Assembly: GCA_038321615.1 (NCBI GenBank)
Contig: JBBQFC010000045.1
Span: 1 to 27,122 of the forward strand
Length of the DNA stretch: 27,122 bases
DNA from: JBBQFC01 sp038321615
Lineage (GTDB): Bacteria > Bacteroidota > Bacteroidia > Flavobacteriales_D > Cryomorphaceae
Direction of reading: 5' to 3'
Every line of letters begins with the position of its first letter. Position 1 is the stretch's first letter. Shown piece by piece: positions 16,279 to 23,335 of the stretch. The notes under the pieces are model-generated. The model was not told where the DNA came from, made no database searches, and worked only from the letters and a program-made list of their open reading frames with translations. Made by a program: the position numbers and the translations under genes.

Positions 16279-17830
16279 TATATTTCTCTTTTCGATACTG
16301 CTCTTGCCCGGCTTGCGGGTATTTGCTCAGTCGGGGCATTATATTCCGATGGACGAATTTCGGGTGGCTGCCATCGAGAGGCGGGCTATGGCCGATGGCG
16401 TGCGCGACCATCTATCCGTAAAGCCATGGGCTCTGCGCGATTTGCCCGAAATGCCCATGGATAGCGCGAGCTTGTCAACATGGAGCAATAGTTTGGTCGA
16501 TCTATGGAAGCATCCCGAAGGCCGGAAAGCCAAGTTTGGCATCGCTCCCATTCTTGATCTCTCAGGCGGATATAGCAGCCAGGCCGATGAGCAGTTTTCG
16601 GTTTACGTCGGTTTCGCCACGTTCACCCAATTTTCACCGAAATGGAGTCTCTATGCCGACTTAATAGCGGGCGAAGAGCGACCGCCTGCGTACATCGATG
16701 GTTTTGTTGATCAATATGGTGTGCTGCCTAGTTACGGTCGTAATCGGTCGGATACAAAAGATGCAAGTATATTAATGCCATCAGCTCGACTCGACTTTGC
16801 TCCCAACGAGTTCTTTCAATTCGAGTTGGGTTTTGGTCGCAACTTCATCGGCAACGGCTACCGCTCGCTTTTCTTGAGCGATGTGGCGTACAATTATCCT
16901 TATTTGAAAATGGAGACCGATTTTTGGCACATTAAGTACGTCAACATTTTCTCTTCCCTCGATGGCAGCAATTTCGAAGAGCACGTTATCACCAATTTCC
17001 AAACTAAATACACCACCATGCACTATTTGAGTTGGGCTGTATCGCCCCGCTTTAATATTGGCCTTTTCGAGTCGGTGGTGTGGCAAGGCCGCGATACACT
17101 TTCGGATCGCGGTTTTGACGTGAATTATCTCAATCCGGTTATTTTTTACCGCCCCGTGGAGTATTCCATCGGTTCGCCCGATAATTCGCTGCTCGGTATG
17201 GATGCCAGTTTTAAGGCCACATCGTCGGTATTGGTCTATGGTCAGTTTTTACTCGATGAATTTTTGCTTTCCGCTTTCCGCGATGGTAATGGCTGGTGGG
17301 GCAATAAGTGGGCGGCACAGCTGGGTGTAAAAGTGTATGCGCTGCCTGCACTTCCCGATTGGTTTTTTCAAGCCGAATTTAATGTGTCGCGCCCCTTTAC
17401 CTACACGCATGGAAGTGTCCTGCAAAATTTCGGTCATTACAATCAGCCGCTCGCCCATCCATTGGGAGCCAATTTTTACGAATGCTTGCTGCGCGCTCAA
17501 TACGCAAAAGGAAGGTATTACGGCGAAGGCTTTTTGATGTATGCCGACTACGGCCGCGACCCGGAAGGACTCAATTTGGGTGGCGATATTTACAGGAGCT
17601 ACGTCAATCCTGGGCAACAATTTGGCAATACCATCGGTCAGGGAGTCGGCCATCAATTGTATTTTCAACGGCTCGAAGCAGGTTTGGTGATCAATCAGAA
17701 ATACGGACTTCGTGCGGGGCTCAATTATACCTTTCGGCACTTAGAAATAAAAGAGGCCAAGGATCAGACGGAACACCTCATTGGCATCCGAATTACCACA
17801 GGGATTTACAATAAGTATCGCGAATTTTAA
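16223..17830 (+). CDS. Wzi/RemB-like outer-membrane beta-barrel protein (second copy)
   Basis: This is the paralogue of the gene at 13587. It has the shared blocks GNGYRSLFLSDVAYNYPYLK and HYNQPLAHPLGANFYE, and a C-terminal strand ending IYNKYREF. The signal peptide ends RVFAQS. The start is uncertain. The ATG at 16223 gives 535 aa but overlaps the preceding gene by 56 bases and puts a polar 14-residue extension before the signal peptide. Tandem TTG codons at 16262 and 16265 would give a cleaner signal peptide with an overlap of about 15 bases, in keeping with other TTG starts nearby, and a 521-522 aa product. Predicted role: outer-membrane anchoring or assembly of the surface glycan. No terminator is evident between it and the respiratory genes 63 bases on. 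Confidence 0.75.
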   Translation: MRYSSSQPKKFRPLLRKLNIFLFSILLLPGLRVFAQSGHYIPMDEFRVAAIERRAMADGVRDHLSVKPWALRDLPEMPMDSASLSTWSNSLVDLWKHPEGRKAKFGIAPILDLSGGYSSQADEQFSVYVGFATFTQFSPKWSLYADLIAGEERPPAYIDGFVDQYGVLPSYGRNRSDTKDASILMPSARLDFAPNEFFQFELGFGRNFIGNGYRSLFLSDVAYNYPYLKMETDFWHIKYVNIFSSLDGSNFEEHVITNFQTKYTTMHYLSWAVSPRFNIGLFESVVWQGRDTLSDRGFDVNYLNPVIFYRPVEYSIGSPDNSLLGMDASFKATSSVLVYGQFLLDEFLLSAFRDGNGWWGNKWAAQLGVKVYALPALPDWFFQAEFNVSRPFTYTHGSVLQNFGHYNQPLAHPLGANFYECLLRAQYAKGRYYGEGFLMYADYGRDPEGLNLGGDIYRSYVNPGQQFGNTIGQGVGHQLYFQRLEAGLVINQKYGLRAGLNYTFRHLEIKEAKDQTEHLIGIRITTGIYNKYREF

Positions 17831-17864
17831 TCGTTAGCGGGCGTTAGTTTTGGTTCGAATGTCC

Positions 17865-17872
17865 TATCTTTG
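17865..17872 (+). promoter_or_regulatory. Putative promoter (-7 box) of the cta/cox operon
   Basis: TATCTTTG is an exact TAnnTTTG box followed by CAC, 21 bases before the chosen ctaB start. Upstream lie two GTTAG pentamers (17833-17837 and 17843-17847) exactly one helical turn apart; the second sits 17 bases before the box, where a -33 element could be. This is the clearest promoter in the window. Confidence 0.5.
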
Positions 17873-17893
17873 CACGCGAATTCTAAGCTTCGA

Positions 17894-18787
17894 ATGATCG
17901 CTCCCATCGCCGAGAAATCTATCCCCATTAACCTAATGCAAAAGCTTGCGGCCTACGCGGCCTTCGTTAAGTTGCGCTTGTCAGCACTGGTTGTGTTTTC
18001 TTCGCTTGTGGGATACGGCATCGGGGCTACCACCTTTTCTTGGGTCGAAGCCTTGTACCTGGCATTAAGTGGGTTTTTGGTAACCGGTGCTTCCAATGGG
18101 TTTAATCAAATTATTGAGCGAGATATTGATGTGCTGATGAAGCGCACCATGCTGCGCCCATTGCCTACTGGCAAAATGTCGGTTGCCGAAGGGATGATTT
18201 TAGGTACCCTCATGTTTATCGCTGGTACGTTTATTCTTTTTACGGTTTTCAATACGCTTTCGGCTATACTCGGTGCCCTGGCTTTTTTTAGCTATGTGTT
18301 CATTTACACACCTATGAAGAAGCACAGCGCCTGGGCGGTTTTTGCCGGAGCTTTTCCGGGAGCCATACCGCCGATGCTGGGCTACGTGGCCGCAACCAAT
18401 TATTTCGATCTCTTTGCCGGTTTGTTATTCGCAGTTCAGTTCGTGTGGCAATTTCCCCACTTTTGGGCTATTGCATGGCTCTCGTTCGAAGATTATAAGA
18501 AGGCAGGTTACCACCTGTTGCCCACCAAGCAGGGCCGCGATGGAGGCACTGCCTTCCTCACCTTGGTTTACACCTTATTTTTAATTCCCGTAGGCCTTTT
18601 GCCTTGGGCATTCGACCTGGTCGGTGCTACTGCGGCATGGGTTTCGGTGGCGCTTGCCGTACTTTTTGCGATACCCGCCCTACAACTGTATTGGCAACGG
18701 AATGAGAAAATGGCGAAGAGACTTATGTTTGCTTCCTTTTTCTATTTGCCTTTTCTGCAATTGATTTACCTGATAGATAAGATTTAG
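17894..18787 (+). CDS. ctaB: Heme O synthase (protoheme IX farnesyltransferase)
   Basis: CtaB is a polytopic inner-membrane prenyltransferase that adds a farnesyl group to heme b, giving heme O, the precursor of heme A for aa3-type oxidases. From the ATG at 17894 it is 297 aa. The prenyl-diphosphate/Mg site is clear: NQIIERDIDVLMKRT (residues 71-85) then RPLPTGKMS (88-96). The second conserved loop is near FEDYKKAGYHLLP. About eight or nine hydrophobic segments are visible. A TTG at 17870 in the same frame lies within the -7 box and is not a credible start; an ATG at 17936 is a possible later alternative. Two bases separate it from the first subunit III gene. No ctaA is nearby. Confidence 0.95.
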   Translation: MIAPIAEKSIPINLMQKLAAYAAFVKLRLSALVVFSSLVGYGIGATTFSWVEALYLALSGFLVTGASNGFNQIIERDIDVLMKRTMLRPLPTGKMSVAEGMILGTLMFIAGTFILFTVFNTLSAILGALAFFSYVFIYTPMKKHSAWAVFAGAFPGAIPPMLGYVAATNYFDLFAGLLFAVQFVWQFPHFWAIAWLSFEDYKKAGYHLLPTKQGRDGGTAFLTLVYTLFLIPVGLLPWAFDLVGATAAWVSVALAVLFAIPALQLYWQRNEKMAKRLMFASFFYLPFLQLIYLIDKI

Positions 18788-18789
18788 CG

Positions 18790-19518
18790 ATGATGGATGG
18801 AACAATGGAATTGACCGCGGCTGGAGCTCAGAAGGATGAGCGCACCGCCAAAATGGTGCTTTATATTGGTATATTCAGCATTGTGATGCTGTTTGCTGGC
18901 CTTTCGAGCGCTTATGTAATTAGCTCGCATAATGAGATCTGGGTGCAGATTAGCCTGCCCATGGGTTTTTATATTTCTACGGGGCTTATATTGTTGAGTA
19001 GTCTCACCATTAGTTTGGCCGTAAAAGCGGCAGAACGCGGCGCAGAAGCCGCCTTGAAGCAATGGGTTTTACTCACGTTGCTGCTCGGTTTGGGTTTTGG
19101 AGTTTCTCAATTTATGGCCTGGAGCGAGCTTACCGCAAAAGGCAATTACTTATCCAGCCATATCGACAACCTCGATGGGGAATACGGTAAGGATTATGAG
19201 ATTATGTACCGAGGGGAAGCCTTGGTTTACGAGAACGAAGAGTTCTACCTGCCCGGTGATGCGCTGCGTGAAAAGCCGATGATGAATGAGATCGCTATTT
19301 ATGGAAATTCTGCAAGTAGCTATCTCTATATTCTCAGCGCTGTGCATTTACTGCACGTTCTCGGAGGAATTATTTTTCTGTTCGTGTTGGCTTTGCTAAT
19401 CTTCTTTGCCAAGCGCAAAAACCAGATGCCCATGCGGCTTCGGTTGGGTGCCACCTATTGGCATTTCGTCGATGGTCTGTGGATCTATTTGTTCCTCTTT
19501 TTACTATTTATTCATTAA
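18790..19518 (+). CDS. Cytochrome c oxidase subunit III, divergent first copy
   Basis: This is a heme-copper oxidase subunit III family protein of 242 aa with about five membrane segments. The family fingerprint is clearest at the C-terminus: HLLHVLGG followed by YWHFVDGLWIYLFLF. Aligned by eye with bovine subunit III, the conserved acidic residue in the first shared helix (bovine Glu90) is replaced by Ile31 (FSIVMLF). The Q-x-x-E-Y/W motif reads Gln107-F-M-Ala110-W. A loop of about 45 residues (about 112-158) rich in Glu, Asp and Tyr separates two helices. It begins two bases after ctaB and is followed by a more canonical subunit III. It may form part of the same oxidase or be a structural variant. 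Either ATG 18790 or ATG 18793 could start it. Confidence 0.85.
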   Translation: MMDGTMELTAAGAQKDERTAKMVLYIGIFSIVMLFAGLSSAYVISSHNEIWVQISLPMGFYISTGLILLSSLTISLAVKAAERGAEAALKQWVLLTLLLGLGFGVSQFMAWSELTAKGNYLSSHIDNLDGEYGKDYEIMYRGEALVYENEEFYLPGDALREKPMMNEIAIYGNSASSYLYILSAVHLLHVLGGIIFLFVLALLIFFAKRKNQMPMRLRLGATYWHFVDGLWIYLFLFLLFIH

Positions 19519-19539
19519 ACTTGCACAAAATCTCAAAAA

Positions 19540-20388
19540 ATGGCTAGTGACGCTACAAAAGCCTTAGATAAATCGGCCCTTTGGGGCGGGGGAATGTCGC
19601 CGTTTAGCGTGAGCTATGGCAAAATGATGATGTGGTTCTTCCTCGTCTCCGATGCCCTTACCTTTTCCGGCTTGCTCGTAGCTTACGGATACGCCCGCCA
19701 CGCATACACCGGCCCATGGCCGATTGGCGAAGAAGTATTTCACGCATTACCAGGTCTTACGGGTAGCTACCCGCTTCTTTATGTGGCCTTTATGACGTTT
19801 ATTCTCATCGTGAGTTCTGTTACCATGGTACTCGCCGTTGAAGCCGGTCACCGTCTCGATCGCAGAGGGGTTACCATTTGGATGGCTGCCACCATTGTTG
19901 GAGGTTTTATCTTTCTTGGTTCTCAAGCTTGGGAATGGAGTCACTTTATTCACGGAAGTGCAGGCTACATCATAGGCAACGACAATAAAATCTATCATCT
20001 TTCGGAAGAAATTCCACACCGCGGGACGGCTGCTGATGTAGCCGGTTTTGAGCTTATTCTCAACAGAGGAGAAGCTAATGAATCGCGGATTGGTGGGCAA
20101 GAAGCGGTGCGACTTTACAACGCAAAAGTACAGCATGTGCAAGGCGCCAATCTCACTATTAACGAGTACGGTCCCCCCCAATATGGTAATTTCTTCTTTT
20201 TCATTACTGGTTTCCACGGTTTCCACGTCTTCACAGGTGTTTTGATCAATATTATCGTATTCATAGGGGTGTTGCGCGGCGTGTACGAAAAGCGTGGACA
20301 CTATGAGATGGTCGAAAAAACCGGGCTCTACTGGCACTTTGTGGACTTGGTTTGGGTATTTGTATTTACATTCTTCTACTTAATATAA
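19540..20388 (+). CDS. ctaE: Cytochrome c oxidase subunit III, canonical second copy
   Basis: Subunit III stabilises the catalytic subunit I and its proton uptake in aa3-type oxidases. This 282-aa copy has about five membrane helices. It keeps an acidic residue (Asp38 in LVSDALTFSG) at the place of bovine Glu90, has Gln129-A-W-Glu132-W, the HGFHVFTG motif and the C-terminal LYWHFVDLVWVFVFTFFYL. An insertion of about 75 residues (about 138-213, including GNDNKIYHLSEEIPHRG) between two helices is longer than in the mitochondrial protein. Such loops are plausible contact sites for the alternative complex III that forms a supercomplex with aa3 oxidase in Flavobacterium; that link is inference. 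Subunits I and II are not in the window. Confidence 0.92.
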   Translation: MASDATKALDKSALWGGGMSPFSVSYGKMMMWFFLVSDALTFSGLLVAYGYARHAYTGPWPIGEEVFHALPGLTGSYPLLYVAFMTFILIVSSVTMVLAVEAGHRLDRRGVTIWMAATIVGGFIFLGSQAWEWSHFIHGSAGYIIGNDNKIYHLSEEIPHRGTAADVAGFELILNRGEANESRIGGQEAVRLYNAKVQHVQGANLTINEYGPPQYGNFFFFITGFHGFHVFTGVLINIIVFIGVLRGVYEKRGHYEMVEKTGLYWHFVDLVWVFVFTFFYLI

Positions 20389-20398
20389 TTTTCTGAGC

Positions 20399-20776
20399 AT
20401 GGAACGCGACGATCTTATCGTAAACGACTCTTATTCTTTAAACGCTTACCATGATGCGGAACATGGAAAGGAAATTCGCAAAAAGATTGTAAGAGTTACG
20501 ATCCTTCTTACCCTCATCACAGCGGTAGAAGTAGCGCTTGGTGTGTACATCAAGCAGGGCACCACATTATGGCCATTTGTAAAAGTGGGCTTCATTATTT
20601 TAACGCTGGTAAAGGCCGCATACATTGTTGCCGTATTTATGCACCTCGGCGATGAACGAAAATCGTTGCGGTATGTTATAATAGTGCCATACGCTATATT
20701 TATAATTTATCTACTCGTGATAAGTATCCTTGAGTCGAACTACGTAAATGAAGTATGGCTTCAATTTAAGCCATAA
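20399..20776 (+). CDS. ctaF: Cytochrome c oxidase subunit IV family protein
   Basis: This is a 125-aa inner-membrane protein with three hydrophobic segments (about residues 29-46, 57-78 and 93-113) and the prokaryotic subunit IV pattern: TILLTLITAVEVALGVY, then a VKAAYIVAVFMHLGDE stretch in the second helix, whose FMHL is typical of CtaF/CyoD-like subunits. It is an accessory subunit that stabilises the oxidase. It follows subunit III by ten bases and precedes the SCO gene by two, so it is almost certainly in the same operon. The N-terminal 30 residues are polar and cytoplasmic. Confidence 0.9.
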   Translation: MERDDLIVNDSYSLNAYHDAEHGKEIRKKIVRVTILLTLITAVEVALGVYIKQGTTLWPFVKVGFIILTLVKAAYIVAVFMHLGDERKSLRYVIIVPYAIFIIYLLVISILESNYVNEVWLQFKP

Positions 20777-20778
20777 AG

Positions 20779-21468
20779 ATGAAAACGGTTAGTGATCGCC
20801 GCAAATACCTGATTTTACTTCTTCTACTCCTGGGACCGGGAGTAATTCTCATATACCTGGCCAACGCCGATCACAAATTCAAGACCTTGCCGTATTTCGG
20901 CGAAAGAGAATGGGTGGCCGGTTCGCCCGATACAATCTACCACCGCGTGCCAGACATTACCTTAATTGATCAGGACAGTCTTCCTTTTCACATGAGCGAC
21001 ATGGACGGTAAGATCGTAGTAGCCGATTTCTTTTTTACCACTTGCCCGAGTATATGCCCCATTATGACCATGCAAATGACGCGGCTGCAGTGGGTATTAG
21101 AAGATCCTGCGTTTAAAGATGTTCGGTTTTTATCGCATACGGTAAATCCCAAAAACGATACGCCCGCCGTGTTGCGAGCCTACGCGGAGCAGCAAGGCGC
21201 GGATCTTGATCTGTGGACATTTGTAACGGGCGATGAAGAGGTAATTTGGAATCATGGTTTCGAAGGTTATCTAATCAGTGCGCAACAAGACGAGGCCGCT
21301 CCCGGTGGTTTTCTTCACTCATCTATGTTTGTATTGCTCGATCGGGAGCGCCATATACGTGGGTTTTACGACGGCACCAGCACTGCCGAAGTAGACAATC
21401 TTGTGATTGACATCAAGATGTTGCTGAAAGAAGAGAAGATGAAAGAGTCTGAAAAATTGAAAGTATGA
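20779..21468 (+). CDS. SCO1/SenC family copper chaperone
   Basis: SCO proteins are membrane-anchored thioredoxin-fold proteins that deliver copper to, or keep reduced, the CuA site of oxidase subunit II. This 229-aa protein has one N-terminal anchor (about residues 9-29). The copper ligands are visible: Cys89 and Cys93 in TTCPSICPIM and His180 in GGFLHSSMF. The intervening HTVNPKNDTPAVLRAYA segment (about 120-136) is also typical. The last 20 residues are charged (LLKEEKMKESEKLKV). The ATG of the next gene overlaps its stop by four bases. Neighbouring oxidase subunits and CtaB support a role in building the same aa3-type enzyme. Confidence 0.94.
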   Translation: MKTVSDRRKYLILLLLLLGPGVILIYLANADHKFKTLPYFGEREWVAGSPDTIYHRVPDITLIDQDSLPFHMSDMDGKIVVADFFFTTCPSICPIMTMQMTRLQWVLEDPAFKDVRFLSHTVNPKNDTPAVLRAYAEQQGADLDLWTFVTGDEEVIWNHGFEGYLISAQQDEAAPGGFLHSSMFVLLDRERHIRGFYDGTSTAEVDNLVIDIKMLLKEEKMKESEKLKV

Positions 21469-21995
21469 GCACAGGCGAAGTATTAGAAAAAAAGTACAAG
21501 GGCTGGATCATTGCCGTCTCTATTATTGTGCCGGTGTTGGTGGCTGTTCTCTTTCAAACTGCGGAATTCGAAGGCGTTAATACTACCTTCCTTCCACCTA
21601 TTTACGCCACGTTAAACGGCCTTACCGCCGTAGGCCTTCTGGCGGGCCTTTGGGCTATAAAGAATAAGAAGATCGAACTCCACCGGGCTATTATGACGGG
21701 ATGTATTACACTCTCGGCATTGTTTTTAGTGCTCTACGTGGTTTACCACAGCACCAGTCCGAGCACTCCGTATGGCGGAGAAGGAGGGATTCGAACCTTG
21801 TATTTCGTCATTTTAATTTCTCATATTTTGCTTTCGGTGGTAATCATCCCTTTAGTGCTATTCACTTACGTACGTGCGCTTGCCAAGCGTTTCGACCGTC
21901 ACCGAAAGTTGGCGCGGATTACCTTTCCGATTTGGCTCTACGTAGCTATTACTGGGGTGGTGGTATATCTTATGATTTCGCCATATTATGCTTGA
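21465..21995 (+). CDS. DUF420 (CtaM/YozB-like) membrane protein, probable oxidase assembly factor
   Basis: This is a 176-aa integral membrane protein with about five hydrophobic segments. The DUF420 pattern is present: LNGLTAVGLLAGLWAIKNKK then a conserved histidine in ELHRAIM (His73), VVYHSTS, SHILLS, and FDRHRKLARITFPIWLYV. The several in-membrane or membrane-edge histidines resemble metal or heme ligands. The family member CtaM of Staphylococcus aureus is required for activity of a heme A-containing aa3 oxidase, and the position here directly after ctaB, cox and SCO genes fits that role. Whether this protein has the same function is inference. It overlaps both neighbours (4 and 8 bases), suggesting tight translational coupling. 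Confidence 0.87.
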   Translation: MSTGEVLEKKYKGWIIAVSIIVPVLVAVLFQTAEFEGVNTTFLPPIYATLNGLTAVGLLAGLWAIKNKKIELHRAIMTGCITLSALFLVLYVVYHSTSPSTPYGGEGGIRTLYFVILISHILLSVVIIPLVLFTYVRALAKRFDRHRKLARITFPIWLYVAITGVVVYLMISPYYA

Positions 21996-22269
21996 TAGAT
22001 CGAAAATATATATCGCCGGCTGTTTGCCGAAATTGGCCGTTTTCGCTCTGCTGATACTAAGTACGCTTTCGGCTGGGGCCCAATGCGCCATGTGCCGCGC
22101 CGTAGCTGAAGATGCAGTGGAAGATGGATATGGTATTGCCAATGGCCTCAACAGCGGGATTGTTTTCTTAATGGGTATTCCTTACCTGCTTTTAAGTATT
22201 CTTTTTTTCGTTTTCTTCCGAAAACAGATCGGCGGTTTTTTCCGATCCTTTAGTAATATTCATCGGTAA
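21988..22269 (+). CDS. Small membrane protein with N-terminal signal and CxxC motif, unknown function
   Basis: This 93-aa protein starts at an ATG that overlaps the DUF420 stop. It has a signal-like segment (about residues 13-31, ending LSAGAQ), immediately followed by CAMC (Cys33, Cys36) and a short acidic stretch (RAVAEDAVEDGYG). A single C-terminal membrane helix (about 57-78) and a basic tail follow. The predicted topology puts the CxxC pair in the periplasm next to the membrane. The residue before the first cysteine is Gln, so it does not fit a lipoprotein box. I recall similar small proteins at this place in other flavobacterial oxidase clusters, but I know of no assigned function. A role in copper or thiol handling during oxidase assembly is inference. 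Confidence 0.75.
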   Translation: MLDRSKIYIAGCLPKLAVFALLILSTLSAGAQCAMCRAVAEDAVEDGYGIANGLNSGIVFLMGIPYLLLSILFFVFFRKQIGGFFRSFSNIHR

Positions 22270-22275
22270 GCATAG

Positions 22276-23331
22276 ATGCAGCATCGCAAACTTTCCCCAT
22301 CGTCGGGAGCTATTTTCAAAGCACTTAAAGAGCGAATATTAATTCTCGATGGCGCCATGGGAACTATGATTCAGCAGCATGATCTCGGTGAAGCTGATTT
22401 CCGCAACGACCGACTGACTGACCATGCGAAATCGCTGAAAGGCAACAACGACCTGCTCAGCATAACCCGTCCCGACATTATTTTGGATATTCACCGCGCG
22501 TATTTCGAAGCCGGTGCCGATATTGCCGAGACGAATACCTTCAGTTCTACTACCATTGCGCAAGCCGATTATGCGCTCGAAGAATGGGTGTACGAGCTAA
22601 ATGTGGAAAGCGCACGATTGGCAAAGGCTGCCGCCGATGAGTTTACGGCACTCAATCCCGCTAAGCCGCGATTTGTAGCTGGATCTATAGGCCCAACCAA
22701 TCGAACGGCCAGTCTGTCTCCCGATGTGAATGATCCAGGTTTTCGCGCCATAACATTCGACGATTTGCGGAAGGCTTACCTTCAACAAGCCAAGGCCTTG
22801 ATAGAAGGTGGCGTAGATATTTTATTAATCGAAACGGTGTTTGACACCCTCAACGCGAAGGCAGCCCTATTTGCCATCGATGAGCTTTTTGAAGAGCTCG
22901 ATATGGATTATCCTGTGATGCTCTCAGGCACCATTACCGATGCCAGTGGGCGCACCCTATCTGGCCAAACTACCGAGGCTTTCCTTATTTCGGTTGAGCA
23001 TTTCCCGTTATTGTCTGTGGGCTTGAATTGCGCTCTTGGGGCAGCTCAACTGCGGCCCTATCTGCAAACTCTGTCGGAAAAAGCCCCTTTTGCCGTGAGT
23101 GCTCACCCCAATGCCGGGCTCCCCAACGAATTTGGCGCTTATGATCAATCGGCGGCAGAAATGGCTACTGAAGTGAAGCATTTTCTAGAAGCTGGCTTTC
23201 TCAATATTGTAGGCGGCTGCTGCGGTACGACCCCTGTGCATATCCGTGCCATTGCCGATGTCGCAAGCCAATTTAAGCCACGAACGCATTACGTAGCAGA
23301 CATCGAAAGCAAAGCCCTATCAACCTTCTAA
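22276..23331 (+). CDS. metH: Methionine synthase, homocysteine-binding module (split MetH, N-terminal part)
   Basis: This 351-aa protein is the zinc-dependent homocysteine S-methyltransferase barrel of B12-dependent methionine synthase, encoded alone. It shows ILDGAMGTMIQ (residues 23-33), ADIAETNTFSSTTIAQADY and AGSIGPTNRTAS. The zinc ligands are Cys252 in LNCALG and Cys315-Cys316 in GGCCGTTP; E. coli MetH uses Cys247, Cys310 and Cys311. The protein ends after LSTF, just where the linker to the folate domain would begin. The next gene starts four bases later in another frame and carries the other domains. No B12 or SAM riboswitch can fit in the six bases before it, so expression presumably depends on the upstream respiratory operon or an internal promoter. 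Confidence 0.95.
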   Translation: MQHRKLSPSSGAIFKALKERILILDGAMGTMIQQHDLGEADFRNDRLTDHAKSLKGNNDLLSITRPDIILDIHRAYFEAGADIAETNTFSSTTIAQADYALEEWVYELNVESARLAKAAADEFTALNPAKPRFVAGSIGPTNRTASLSPDVNDPGFRAITFDDLRKAYLQQAKALIEGGVDILLIETVFDTLNAKAALFAIDELFEELDMDYPVMLSGTITDASGRTLSGQTTEAFLISVEHFPLLSVGLNCALGAAQLRPYLQTLSEKAPFAVSAHPNAGLPNEFGAYDQSAAEMATEVKHFLEAGFLNIVGGCCGTTPVHIRAIADVASQFKPRTHYVADIESKALSTF

Positions 23332-23335
23332 AGAA

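Noticed and set aside
17870..17893. A TTG start for ctaB at 17870
   Set aside because: It falls within the TATCTTTG -7 box, so it would not be in the transcript; ATG 17894 is in frame.
22240..22276. A cobalamin or SAM riboswitch before metH
   Set aside because: Only six bases lie between the upstream stop and the metH start; no room and no such fold.
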